64,000 bases of DNA from Peristeroidobacter soli (GTDB taxonomy: Bacteria > Pseudomonadota > Gammaproteobacteria > Steroidobacterales > Steroidobacteraceae). This document shows, one piece after another, positions 16,610 through 26,498 of this stretch; the first letter of the stretch is position 1, and every line of letters starts with the position of its first letter. The notes below the pieces were generated by a model. The model searched no databases. It was not told the origin of the DNA and saw only the letters and a list, made by a program, of their open reading frames with translations. The stretch is from positions 990,803-1,054,802 of the forward strand of contig NZ_RYEV01000004.1 of assembly GCF_004138485.1 (NCBI RefSeq). The letters are read 5' to 3'. The translations under genes and the position numbers were made by a program.

Positions 16610-17758
16610 ATGACTATCAGCAGACGCGGATTCATGCAGGCGGGCGGTGCGCTGGCGTCCGGCGCGGCGCTGGGCTGGGCGCTGCCGGCCCTGGGCAAGG
16701 CTCAGGACGTTCCGGTCCTGATGAAAGAAGCCGAAGATCTATACGCGCGCTCCATCATCGTCGACATGCTGTGCGACGAGTTCCGCGACCAGGAAGGCTT
16801 GAAGTTCATCAAGGACAGCGCCGTCACTTGCATGAGCACCACGCTCGGCGTTCGCAAGCCGGAGCGGGACAATGCCAAGGGCTCCTACATGCTCAACGCG
16901 TTCCCGCTGGAAGCCGCCGTCGAGGATTGCGCCGCCTGGAACCGGTTCATCAAGGAGAACAGCTCCGTCCTGGCACCGGCCCGCTCCGTTGGTGACATCC
17001 GTCGCGCCAAGCAGGAAGGCAAGCGCTCGGTGATGCTCAACTTCCAGAACTGCCCGATCGAGGGCCGGCTGGAAAACCTGGAGATGTTCCAGGCGCTCGG
17101 CGTCCGCACCATGCAGCTCACGTACAACGAGCGCAACGACATCGGCGACGGCTCGACCGAACGCACCGACGCGGGCATCAGCACCTTCGGCTTGTCGGTG
17201 ATCGAACGCATGAACGAGCTGGGCCTCATGGTGGACAGCTCGCACTCGGGCCACCAGACCAGCTTCGACGCCATCGAGTTCAGCAAGAAGCCCTCGATCT
17301 TCTCCCACACCAATTGCGCGTCGCTCAATCAGCATCCTCGTAACAAGACCGACGAACATATTCGCAAGCTCGCTGCTAAAGGTGGCGTGATGGGCCTGAC
17401 GACGGTCAATGTCATGGTCAAGCGCGATCTGCCGGTGACCATGAGCGACTTCATCGATCACATCGACCACATCGTGAAGCTGGTGGGCATCGATCACGTC
17501 GGCCTGGGCAGCGACACCCTGGTGCGCGGCTGGCCCACCGACCCGAAAGACAAGGAAGCCTTCCTGCAAGCCTACGGCGAGCCCTACTTCAAGGACACCT
17601 ATCGCTTCCGGTATCCGCTGGGGACGGAAGGCTTGAACGACGAGCACAAATGGAAATATCTGACCGCCGGGCTGATCAAGCGCGGTTACAAAGAGGAGGC
17701 CATCGTGAAGATCCTGGGCGGCAACTGGCTCAGGGTGTTCGGTGAGGTCATCGGCTGA
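16610..17758 (+). CDS. Tat-exported M19 membrane dipeptidase homologue
   Basis: 382 residues from the ATG at 16610 (AGGGGACG ribosome site). Twin-arginine signal SRRGFMQAGGALA. The renal dipeptidase fold is clear: NFQNCPIEGRLENL, VDSSHSGHQT, FSHTNCASLNQHPRNKTDE, DFIDHIDHIVKLVGIDHVGLGSD. The usual first zinc motif D-x-H-x-D reads DMLCD, so the first histidine ligand is a leucine; the remaining histidines and the bridging-Glu region (IEG) are present. M19 enzymes cleave dipeptides, often with D- or unusual C-terminal residues. It shares the divergent regulatory region with the Kal-mutase operon. Its last 11 bp overlap the convergent S8 peptidase gene. Confidence 0.88.
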   Translation: MTISRRGFMQAGGALASGAALGWALPALGKAQDVPVLMKEAEDLYARSIIVDMLCDEFRDQEGLKFIKDSAVTCMSTTLGVRKPERDNAKGSYMLNAFPLEAAVEDCAAWNRFIKENSSVLAPARSVGDIRRAKQEGKRSVMLNFQNCPIEGRLENLEMFQALGVRTMQLTYNERNDIGDGSTERTDAGISTFGLSVIERMNELGLMVDSSHSGHQTSFDAIEFSKKPSIFSHTNCASLNQHPRNKTDEHIRKLAAKGGVMGLTTVNVMVKRDLPVTMSDFIDHIDHIVKLVGIDHVGLGSDTLVRGWPTDPKDKEAFLQAYGEPYFKDTYRFRYPLGTEGLNDEHKWKYLTAGLIKRGYKEEAIVKILGGNWLRVFGEVIG

Positions 17759-20700
17759 CGACCTCATCTCGTACGGGCACCCACATCAACAGCGCCACGG
17801 CATCAGAGCCATTTGCCGCGGCCACGGCTCGCGCCTGCGGAAATCTCACGCCCTGCACGCCAACCCGAAACATCGCAGCCAGCTCGAAGCCTGCAGGCGC
17901 TGGCTGCCTCGGCCACAGATTCAGATCCACGGACCAGGCATCGCCAGGTCGACGCTGAATCATGCCATCGGTCGTCGCTAGCGAACCATACGAAGGATGG
18001 GCCATTGCCTCGGTGAGTCGAACGCTCGCCGCTCCCCTGCCTCGCGCAACACTCACCACTTTCCATCGACCCGCCGATGGGTTCGCCACCACGATCTGTC
18101 TGTCACGAGCGTAGCTGTCGTGATTTTTGGCGGGCAGGCACGTAGCGCCGCTGCAATCGTAGAGATGAATGTCGACCGTCGCGGCATCCCGATTCGTTAC
18201 CTCAGTCCCGACCATCAGCCAGGACGCGCCGGCGATCACCTCGATCTCACGCTCCACCCGCTCGCCGGCGCGCAGCTGCAGATTGGTTTCTCTCCGTGCC
18301 GCAAGCGGCGCGGACATCAGGCCGCCGACGAAAGATGCATAACGATTGCTGAGCGTCGCCTGCCCGTTTTGCTGCTTTAGATCGACGGAGTAGATCGAAG
18401 CAGTGGTCGTCACTGCGGCCGCCGGCAGCACCTCGTTGGCCGGCACCGACCAGTCGTGCTCGGTCGCATCGGCGGAATCGACCAGAGTCACCTGCCAGAC
18501 ACCGGGCATGGGGCGGAACACCGACAGTCCACCGGACGCCGACAGCGTCTCGATGGTGCCGTACTCGACCATCTGGTAGTTGTCGGGCGCGTGCAGAAAC
18601 ACGCTGATCTTCGGGCGTTTCGAACCCGCGCTGAACCGGAACAGCTCGACCCCCTCAGGCACGTCGAAGAAGAGATTGTGGCGACCCGGCCGATCCAGCG
18701 AGACCTCTTCGCTGACCTCGAAGCGATTCTCGGCCGTGAACGCGTGCGGCACGACGATGGTCACAGGCACCGTTGCAATCTCGACACCTGCGCGCTCCAG
18801 CCGAAGCAGATCGCTGTAGACCCGCGGCTCATTCACCGCGATCTGAATCTGCAGAGTCACCGCCTGGCCGAGTGGCAACTCCACGGATGCACGAGTCTCG
18901 AATGCATGCTGACCGGCTCCTTCCCAGGACAGCGCGTACTGAACGGGCGTGCGCGGTCCGGTCTTCCGCTTCAACGTGATCTCACGCGTGCCTCGCATGC
19001 CCGGCTTCCAGCCGTCGCGCTCGAACAAGCCACTGCCGACGTTCGGCACAGGCAACCGATCGCTCACCGCCGTTCGAACCGGCGCGGAGACTTCGATGAT
19101 TTCGACAGTCTCGCGAGCCGCCGCCTGCAGATGGCGCCAGGCTGCATCGACCTGAACCAGCCCGCGCCCTTGTTTATAAGTATCGATGTCCGGCAGGCGG
19201 CGCGCGGACTCGCGCATGGCCCGGTGTACACGATTGCCATCGACCGCCAGTCGCTCACGCTTGGCGGCGCCAACCAGCAGCGCCGCTGCTCCCGCCGCTA
19301 CAGGCGTTGCACATGAAGTGCCGCCGCAAATGTCATAGCCGGGCGGCAGCTGGTAGACGCCACTGCGTCGCGCGCGATCGCGATCCCATCTGAATCCTAC
19401 GGCAAGCGACATCGGCGTCGCCGGCGCAATCAGGTCCGGCTTCAACGCGCCCGTTCCGGCGGGCCCCTCGGAGCCGACCCAATGCAGGCTGTCCGCATTG
19501 CGGCTGTGAATGCCGAGATTGACGTAGCTGTTCTCGGCGCTCTGATACGCGCCAACGGCAATCACAGACTCCGCCAGCGCCGTGTCCATGACGTTGCCCA
19601 TGCCGATCACGTTGTCCGCCGTGACGAACGCAGGCTTCGAATGTCGTGCCTGCAGCCTCTCGATGATCGTTGCCGGCACGGAACGGCCGTCCCGCGCCAG
19701 ATGATAGACGCCCGAAAGATACAAATTGCCCTCGATCAGCACCACATCGACCTGAGGATGCGTGAAGGCCGTGATGAGCCCGCGAACGAACGTCGCGATG
19801 GAATCGTTGCCGTGCGCGGAGATCGCCAGCAACTGCGCCCCCGGCGCAACGCCATCGATGCGGCCGGCCGGCGCCCGGTTCGCAGCCGCGGCACCGGCCA
19901 CCGCGCTCGCATGGTTGCCGACCCCGAAGTTGAACGACAGCCGATCGCCTTCCCTCTGCAGCGCGTACGCAACCGTATCCCGCACCGGCGTTTTCGGATC
20001 GTCGCGGCCGACGATGCCGAATTGGTGCGTGCGACGATATTCGCCCACCGCAAGCTCATCCGAAAAATCGCCGTCGAGATCGGTATCGAGCCAGGCTTGC
20101 TGGCTGCGCTCGGACCACAACACAGGATAGGAGATCAACACTCCCGCGGCCGTCTCCTGTTCGGTGGCCGGCACTGCATTCTGCGACCAGACCTTGTGGC
20201 CGATCTCATAAATGCGCTGTACGCCGCCGTCAGTGGACAGCACCGCCAGACGCGCCATGCGAAACGCGCCGTCGAAGGGCACCGAATACGTCTGACCTCG
20301 ATGCGTGATCTGCCGAGAACGCGACGTGAGCGACGCCGAGAAGCGCGAAGTCCAGAATTCACCCATGCCCTCGGACTTCGCATCTAGCGTCGGTAGCGTC
20401 GCGGGCAGATTGATCACATCCAGAAACTTCGGAATCCGCTCGCCGCTGGCGGACCACGCGGTCTGCAACTCGGGCAGCAGGAAATCCGGGAACCATTCCA
20501 CGTGCGCAATCACGACACCGCGAGCGTCGTTGCCACCGAGACGTTTACGAAAAGCGACGCCGTCCATGTCTTTCAGAATGTCGTACGGATGTTCGAGGTT
20601 CGGCGCTCCGAGCTGCGGCGGCCAATCCGCACGCACGTCCCGCACAGGCGTCGCGGGTTTGTCGACCACGGCCTCAGCCGGCGCTTTCGGTGGCGACCAC

Positions 20701-21047
20701 GGCGGCGACTCCCAACCGAACAGCGCCTCGCCATAGCGCCCCCGAAAATTGTCCAGCTCGGCCGCGGCGATCGACGAATGATCCAGAAACTTCCGAATGC
20801 GCACTGTCGGCAGCACGGCCGTGAGGTAGTCGACGTCCTTGCGAACATAGTCGACGCGACCGCCCTCCTTGCGGACGCGATCGATCACTTCCCCGGTCTT
20901 GCCCTGCGCAGCAGCGATGGCAATGACCACATAGGGCTCGCCATTCGCTTCATACAGCGCCAGCTTGCTGGATTCGACCGCGTCGAGGCTCCATGCGCGC
21001 GAGGTCAGCAGCGCCAACCACGGCGCCAGCCATAGCAGATTCTTCAT
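17748..21047 (-). CDS. Secreted S8 (subtilisin-like) serine peptidase with Asp-to-Glu in the triad
   Basis: 1099 residues from the ATG at 21047 (GAGGG ribosome site), with signal peptide MKNLLWLAPWLALLTSRAWS. An N-terminal prodomain-like region is followed by the catalytic domain: the position of the usual Asp is Glu184 (VVIAHVEWFPD), His379 lies in VGNHASAVAG, oxyanion Asn479 in VTADN, and Ser578 in GGTSCATP. A ~190-residue insertion lies between the first two triad positions and includes a DTDLDGDFSDE acidic loop. The C-terminal ~450 residues are beta-rich and probably accessory domains. It follows the S9 peptidase gene in a receptor-peptidase operon. Probably secreted or periplasmic. Confidence 0.9.
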   Translation of the reverse strand: MKNLLWLAPWLALLTSRAWSLDAVESSKLALYEANGEPYVVIAIAAAQGKTGEVIDRVRKEGGRVDYVRKDVDYLTAVLPTVRIRKFLDHSSIAAAELDNFRGRYGEALFGWESPPWSPPKAPAEAVVDKPATPVRDVRADWPPQLGAPNLEHPYDILKDMDGVAFRKRLGGNDARGVVIAHVEWFPDFLLPELQTAWSASGERIPKFLDVINLPATLPTLDAKSEGMGEFWTSRFSASLTSRSRQITHRGQTYSVPFDGAFRMARLAVLSTDGGVQRIYEIGHKVWSQNAVPATEQETAAGVLISYPVLWSERSQQAWLDTDLDGDFSDELAVGEYRRTHQFGIVGRDDPKTPVRDTVAYALQREGDRLSFNFGVGNHASAVAGAAAANRAPAGRIDGVAPGAQLLAISAHGNDSIATFVRGLITAFTHPQVDVVLIEGNLYLSGVYHLARDGRSVPATIIERLQARHSKPAFVTADNVIGMGNVMDTALAESVIAVGAYQSAENSYVNLGIHSRNADSLHWVGSEGPAGTGALKPDLIAPATPMSLAVGFRWDRDRARRSGVYQLPPGYDICGGTSCATPVAAGAAALLVGAAKRERLAVDGNRVHRAMRESARRLPDIDTYKQGRGLVQVDAAWRHLQAAARETVEIIEVSAPVRTAVSDRLPVPNVGSGLFERDGWKPGMRGTREITLKRKTGPRTPVQYALSWEGAGQHAFETRASVELPLGQAVTLQIQIAVNEPRVYSDLLRLERAGVEIATVPVTIVVPHAFTAENRFEVSEEVSLDRPGRHNLFFDVPEGVELFRFSAGSKRPKISVFLHAPDNYQMVEYGTIETLSASGGLSVFRPMPGVWQVTLVDSADATEHDWSVPANEVLPAAAVTTTASIYSVDLKQQNGQATLSNRYASFVGGLMSAPLAARRETNLQLRAGERVEREIEVIAGASWLMVGTEVTNRDAATVDIHLYDCSGATCLPAKNHDSYARDRQIVVANPSAGRWKVVSVARGRGAASVRLTEAMAHPSYGSLATTDGMIQRRPGDAWSVDLNLWPRQPAPAGFELAAMFRVGVQGVRFPQARAVAAANGSDAVALLMWVPVRDEVVSR

Positions 21048-21073
21048 CGTGTGCCCTCGAGGCCGAACGGGAG

Positions 21074-23725
21074 TTATTTGTTCTGTGTCGTCAGGTTCGC
21101 GTCGAGCCACGCGATGATCTCATCGACCACGTTGCGCACGTTCGCCGGCGACTGGCGCAGCCCGTGATCTTCGCCCCAGTACCGCAGCAGCTTGGCCCGC
21201 TTGCCTTGATGGTACAGCGCGTAGAAGAACTCTTCCGCCTGCGTCATCGGACCGCGAATGTCCTGCTCACCGTGAATCATCAGCAGCGGCGTCTGCACTC
21301 GATCGACAAAATACAGCGGCGAGTTCCTCAAGTAGTGCCACAAGTCTTCCCACGGCGGCACGCCCATGCTGACCTGGCCGTGCTCCAGCAGCCCCCAGTT
21401 GGCCGACTTCTGATGCTCGATGCCGCCATAGCCACGCGCAGTGGGATCGAACTGTCCGTACAAGCTCACCAGCTCCGTGATGCCGGCCATCGCAATCGCC
21501 GCCTTGAAACGATTCGTGTAAGTCACCAGCGAATACGTGCTGTAGCCACCGTAACTCTGGCCCATCACGGCGAGCCGGTCGGGATCGGCGATGCCCAGCT
21601 CGATCAGCTTGTCGACGGCGGGCATCGCGCCCTTCGGCAGGTCGATGTAATCGTCGTTTTTCCCGCCATCGGGCGCGAGCGGCATGCTCGGCATCATCAC
21701 GACGTAGCCCTTCGCGGCGTACAGCCGCATGTTGTACATGCCGGCGTAATAGGCATTGAAGAAGTCGCTGTCGAAGCCGCGCACGGTCGCGCCGGCATAC
21801 ACCCACATCAGCATCGGATACTTGCGACCCGGCACATAGTCCGGCGGCAGAATCACGCCGGCCTTCAACGACTGGCCTTCGATGCCGCGATACTCGATGA
21901 GTCGGGTCTCGCCCATCGCCACCTCGGCCATGTGCTCATTGATGGACAGCAACTTCCTGGCGTCCGCGCCAGCCGCGTTCGTCGCCCACAGGAACGTGCC
22001 CGTCGGTGCCCGATCTTTGAACAGCAGTCGCGTGCGTGCCGCGTCGTACGATTCGAATCGGGCGGTCGAGCTCGGCAGCTCGATGGACGTCACCGTTGCA
22101 GCGTTGTCCTGAATCTGTGCCCGCACCCAGGGCCGCACTCCGTCCTTGCCTTTGCCCGCGATCAACAGCTCGAATGTCGCGCTTCGTTGCGGGCCGGCCC
22201 ACATGACTTCGGCCCCTTCCGGCAGCGGTGCCGACGCAAGTCGCGTTGCCTCGCCGCTGGTTGCATCGAGCGTCCACAGCGCATTGCCGGCGACTCCCAC
22301 CAACCGGCCGTTCGATGCGACCCGATGCAAGCTTGCCGGCACGTGCTCCATCTTCGAGCTGAGATTGACAGGTTCGGCATCGTCCCGGAGCAGCCACCAG
22401 TCGGCGCGAGGGACGCTGCGCGAACGAGCCTGACGGATCCACCACTCCAGCGGCGACAGCTCCTCATCGGCACGCACCGCCTTCGCAATCAGCCCGCCGG
22501 TATCGGTCCAGATCACACTCGACGTGTCCGGGATGTCGGCGCCCGACGCCGCTGCCGCCACCGACAGCGTTTCGGGGCTCACGCGCGTGATGGAAAGATC
22601 GCGAGCGGACGCGACGAACATTGTCAGTGACAGCGTCGATATCCTGGGACGCGCACGAACCGCCACCGTGCTGCCATCGTTCGACCAGGACAACAGGTCC
22701 AGCAGATATTTGCCGGTGGCGGGCAACGGTGCCCAGCGCACCGACGAGCCGGCGACGAGATCGACGAACCCGAGCTGCTTGTCCACCGCCCAGGACCCGA
22801 ACGGATAAGAGAACTTCTCGCCGCCGCCCGGCGCAGTCGCACGAATGGTCGCCAGCAGCGCCGCCGATTTCGCATCCGGCGCGACCACCATCTGCAGGTC
22901 GCCGTCCAGTGGAAACACGGGCACCGACGCGATCTCCTCCGATCGGGCATTACGAGCGTTGATCCGCAGCAGCGAGACGTTCAATGGCGCGGCAGACTCC
23001 GTGCCCGCGCTCTCAACCGGCGATACGGTTGGCTCGTCACCTCGCTCGAGCGACTTCAATGTCGCGGACGCATGCTTCAAGCTGCGCGAGTACGCATCGA
23101 GCAACCCGGAAACATTTCCTTGTGGAAGTGCCACTGCGAGCAGCGAGCTGTCGTCGACCCACACAAACGGCGCGTTCTCCTCGTCGCTGCAGCGACCGGC
23201 GTTGTGAGCCTGGTTGAACTGATTGCGCAGATCGACGCGATACAGCGCCGAGCCTCCCATGGTCTGCGTCATCATCGCCCGTGAGCTCAGCCGCTTGATT
23301 GCCCCGCTCGACTTCTCCCACACGTGCAGGCGGATATTGTCGCCACCGCGCGGCTCCTTGCCCGCGGGTTTGGTCGAGAGCATGGCAAGCCGTTGCCCGT
23401 CAGGTGACCAGGTGGCGCACCAGAATCCACTCGCCTCGCGCGCGCCTTGCGTGAGATTGCGTCGCTCGCCGGTCTTGGTGGAAATCAACCAGACATCGGC
23501 GCGCGTCACATCCGCTTCATAGTAGGTCCGGCCATACATCTCGCCCGGCGTCACCGGGCGGATGATCACCGCCGCGATCCACTCGCCGTCCGGTGAGACG
23601 GCGGTGTGATTGACGACGCTGAGCTTGAACAGATCGTCGAGCGTGATCGGGTGCTGCGCGAACGCGCTGCCCGCCACGCACAGCGATACCAACAGTCCCC
23701 ACAACTTGGCCAGGCAGGTGCGCAT
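21074..23725 (-). CDS. Exported S9-family prolyl oligopeptidase-like peptidase
   Basis: 883 residues from the ATG at 23725, preceded by GGTGAT and starting just after the receptor stop. Signal peptide ends at AGSAFAQ. An N-terminal beta-propeller-like half (repeated SPDG blades such as TWSPDGQRLA) leads into an alpha/beta-hydrolase domain with nucleophile Ser in GQSYGGYST (~724), Asp in HGEQD (~822) and His in WGEDHG (~854). It would cut oligopeptides in the periplasm. Lying between the TonB receptor and the S8 peptidase, it implies co-expression of import and cleavage. Confidence 0.93.
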   Translation of the reverse strand: MRTCLAKLWGLLVSLCVAGSAFAQHPITLDDLFKLSVVNHTAVSPDGEWIAAVIIRPVTPGEMYGRTYYEADVTRADVWLISTKTGERRNLTQGAREASGFWCATWSPDGQRLAMLSTKPAGKEPRGGDNIRLHVWEKSSGAIKRLSSRAMMTQTMGGSALYRVDLRNQFNQAHNAGRCSDEENAPFVWVDDSSLLAVALPQGNVSGLLDAYSRSLKHASATLKSLERGDEPTVSPVESAGTESAAPLNVSLLRINARNARSEEIASVPVFPLDGDLQMVVAPDAKSAALLATIRATAPGGGEKFSYPFGSWAVDKQLGFVDLVAGSSVRWAPLPATGKYLLDLLSWSNDGSTVAVRARPRISTLSLTMFVASARDLSITRVSPETLSVAAAASGADIPDTSSVIWTDTGGLIAKAVRADEELSPLEWWIRQARSRSVPRADWWLLRDDAEPVNLSSKMEHVPASLHRVASNGRLVGVAGNALWTLDATSGEATRLASAPLPEGAEVMWAGPQRSATFELLIAGKGKDGVRPWVRAQIQDNAATVTSIELPSSTARFESYDAARTRLLFKDRAPTGTFLWATNAAGADARKLLSINEHMAEVAMGETRLIEYRGIEGQSLKAGVILPPDYVPGRKYPMLMWVYAGATVRGFDSDFFNAYYAGMYNMRLYAAKGYVVMMPSMPLAPDGGKNDDYIDLPKGAMPAVDKLIELGIADPDRLAVMGQSYGGYSTYSLVTYTNRFKAAIAMAGITELVSLYGQFDPTARGYGGIEHQKSANWGLLEHGQVSMGVPPWEDLWHYLRNSPLYFVDRVQTPLLMIHGEQDIRGPMTQAEEFFYALYHQGKRAKLLRYWGEDHGLRQSPANVRNVVDEIIAWLDANLTTQNK

Positions 23726-23730
23726 CACGA

Positions 23731-26367
23731 TCACCACCGCTTGGACACGCCGAAGGTCACCATCCGCCCGAGCGGACTGGCGTTGGCGCCGTCGTAGTGC
23801 GAGTTGCGGCCGGATGCGGCGACGTACGGGGGCTGTTCGTCGAGCAGATTGATCACGCTGAGCGACAGAAACAGATTCTTGTTCGCCTCCGCCGCGTTGC
23901 CGAGCTCATAGCGAAAGTTCGCGTCGACCGTCACATAAGAGCGGATCGGCGCATCGATCGCACCCGACGTATCCACATAGGAGTCGGCGTAGTTCACCGC
24001 CAGCGCCGCATCGTACTTGCCGCGCGACCACCAGGCAGTGGTGCGAATCCGCCAGTCGAGCGGATTGCCGGTGGTGTCCACCAGATCCAGCGCCGGCAGG
24101 CCGGGCGCGAACGAGCTCATGATTTCCTGCAGGTGGCTGGCGTTGAAGCCGAAGCGAAACTGGTTGTCGCGCCACTCGAAACCATAGTCGAGCGTCAGGT
24201 CGAAGCCGCTGATGTCGACCTTGCCGGCGTTGATCCAGCGACTCTCGTAGGTGTAGCGCGTACTGTTCTCCGGGTTGGGACCGAAGAAGCCGCCGGCATA
24301 GCTGGGCCCCGAGACGTCGTAGTAGCTCACCGGTCCGTTCACCAGCTGTGCCAGGGCGGCCTGCAGGGCTGCCGCCGACGCATATTCGGTGACGAATGCC
24401 TGCAATGTCGGATCCAGCAGCGCGCCGCTGTCGAAAGGCGGCGCGATGATGCGATCGGTGTACTTGATGTCGAAGTACGTCAGCCCGATCTCCAGCCCCG
24501 CCACCGATTCGGGACGAAACGTGAGCCCCACCGTCCAGTTCTTGGACTCCTCCGGGACCAGCGGCGATGAGCCGAACAGCTGGATCACGGGCACGTAGCC
24601 CACGCCATCGGGCGCCGTGAACGAGTAGATGAACATCAGCGGATCGATGCCTTCGTTGCTGTCGGCGAGCTCGCGCCCCGCCGAGGGCGCGCGAAAGGAA
24701 GTGCTGTAGCTGCTGCGCAGCTCGAGCGAATCGATGGGCGACCACGAAATGCCGATCTTGGGATTGGTGGTGTCGCCGAAATCCGAGTAGTCGTCGTAGC
24801 GCGCCGCCAGCGACATCTCCAGTCTGCGAATGCCCGTCATCGCATTGTCGTGCCCGACCAGTGGCACGTGCAGTTCCGCGAACATGGATTCGACGGTGCG
24901 GTCCGCCGCCTCGACGTAGTTCTGCGATGGAACCTTGCGAAAGTAGTCTTCCGAACGCTTGGAGGCACCGAGCGCGAGCCCGACGCTGCCGCCCGGCAAT
25001 TTGAACAGCGGGCCCGTGACCTTGATGCCCGAGCTCCACTGGTCCTGCCGCTGATCCTGCACGTACGACTGCGCCGCATTCGGCGCGCCGGTGGCCACGT
25101 TCCTGGCGTCGAACCGCAGGTCGATGTCTTCCCGGCTCACCACGCCATCGAGAGAAACTTCCCAGTCGCGACCGAGCTCGTAGGTCAGACCCAGCGCCGC
25201 ATTGATGCGATCGATGGTGTTGGGCTGCGCGGCGGTCAGCGTGCCGCCGCTGAATGTGAGATGGCCGAAGCGCTCCGAATGCGAGAACTGCACGTCGGCC
25301 TGGGCGGATAACTTCTCGGCGAGCCGCTGCCGGCCCGAGAACACGAACGCGATTTGTTTGTTCTCGGGAAAGATCGAGGTGGGATTGCGCACGGTGGACG
25401 TGACAGCGCGATCCGCGGCCAACAGCTCGCTCTGGTTCTTGTAGTCGATCACGAACAGCGCATTGCCGCTGCCCCAATTCGAGCCCACCGTGTGAGTGAG
25501 CTGCCATTCGTCGAGACCGTCTTCGGTGGTGAAGCCGTACCGAGCCTGGCTCTCCGCCCCCTCGAAATCCTGCTTGAGGATGAAATTCACCACGCCGCCG
25601 ACCGCGTCGGCACCGTAGATCGCCGACGCACCGTCGCTCAGGATCTCGATGCGCTCGATGGCGCTCAGCGGGATCAATGAAATGTCGGTGAACGTGCCGG
25701 AGCTCGATGCCGCGATCCGGCGGCCGTTGATCAGCGTGAGTGTTGCAACCGAGCCGAGACCGCGAAGATTCACGCCCGTGCCCTTGGTGCTGTTGACCCC
25801 GGCCAGCGAGCCCGCGCTCAATTCGCCGTCGGCCGTCGCGCCTTCGGAGCCGCTGCGCACGTTCTGTGGCAAGGACTGCAGCAGCTGTTCGGTGGTGCTG
25901 TAGCCGCTGCGCCGGATCGTCTCCTTGTCGATCACGATCACCGGCGAGCCGGCCGGCGCCACGCCTTTGATGTTGGTGCCGGTGACGACCACTTCGTCCA
26001 CGTACAGCGACTGCGCCGGGTCGCGCAGCGCCCCTTCCCTCGATGTTTCTTTCGGCTTCACCACCACCGTCGCCTTGCCGTCGAAGCTGACGCTCAGGCG
26101 CGTGCCTTCGGTCAGCTTGGTGATGGCATCGACGGTGGTGAACTGCCCTTTGAGCGCAGGCGCGGCGATACCCGCCACATCTGCACTAACATAGACGATC
26201 TGTAAATTGTCACGCTCCGCAATGGCGCGCAGCGACGCTTCCAACGATTGAGCGGGCAAGTCGAATTCGAGACGGCTGGTCTGGCCCCAGGCCAGCGAGG
26301 TGGCGAGCACGCACGCGGCGAGCTGTGCACGGACGGCCAGGCAAACGGAACGGCGCGGTTGACCCAT
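23731..26367 (-). CDS. TonB-dependent receptor with STN signalling domain
   Basis: 878 residues. The signal peptide ends near LAWGQ, then an STN (secretin/TonB N-terminal) domain spans about residues 30-105 (FDLPAQSLEASLRAIAERDNL, split by me for brevity), followed by a plug (VDEVVVTGTNIKG, LTLINGRRIAA, ERIEILSDGASAIYGADAVGG) and a 22-strand-type barrel ending in MVTFGVSKRW. An STN domain means the receptor signals to a FecR-type anti-sigma factor. The divergent sigma/FecR pair at 26499-28018 is the obvious partner. It is followed by S9 and S8 peptidases, so an oligopeptide or peptide-bound ligand is likely. Confidence 0.95.
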   Translation of the reverse strand: MGQPRRSVCLAVRAQLAACVLATSLAWGQTSRLEFDLPAQSLEASLRAIAERDNLQIVYVSADVAGIAAPALKGQFTTVDAITKLTEGTRLSVSFDGKATVVVKPKETSREGALRDPAQSLYVDEVVVTGTNIKGVAPAGSPVIVIDKETIRRSGYSTTEQLLQSLPQNVRSGSEGATADGELSAGSLAGVNSTKGTGVNLRGLGSVATLTLINGRRIAASSSGTFTDISLIPLSAIERIEILSDGASAIYGADAVGGVVNFILKQDFEGAESQARYGFTTEDGLDEWQLTHTVGSNWGSGNALFVIDYKNQSELLAADRAVTSTVRNPTSIFPENKQIAFVFSGRQRLAEKLSAQADVQFSHSERFGHLTFSGGTLTAAQPNTIDRINAALGLTYELGRDWEVSLDGVVSREDIDLRFDARNVATGAPNAAQSYVQDQRQDQWSSGIKVTGPLFKLPGGSVGLALGASKRSEDYFRKVPSQNYVEAADRTVESMFAELHVPLVGHDNAMTGIRRLEMSLAARYDDYSDFGDTTNPKIGISWSPIDSLELRSSYSTSFRAPSAGRELADSNEGIDPLMFIYSFTAPDGVGYVPVIQLFGSSPLVPEESKNWTVGLTFRPESVAGLEIGLTYFDIKYTDRIIAPPFDSGALLDPTLQAFVTEYASAAALQAALAQLVNGPVSYYDVSGPSYAGGFFGPNPENSTRYTYESRWINAGKVDISGFDLTLDYGFEWRDNQFRFGFNASHLQEIMSSFAPGLPALDLVDTTGNPLDWRIRTTAWWSRGKYDAALAVNYADSYVDTSGAIDAPIRSYVTVDANFRYELGNAAEANKNLFLSLSVINLLDEQPPYVAASGRNSHYDGANASPLGRMVTFGVSKRW

Positions 26368-26498
26368 GATGTTGACCCTTCAAGCGCATTGTTATGATCG
26401 GACGCTCCCCTGTGAAGTACTTACGGCGCGCTCGCGAGAACCCGACAGCCGGCGAAGATATTTTCCGTGGGCCTGAAATTCGTGGCAGTCTTGGTCTC

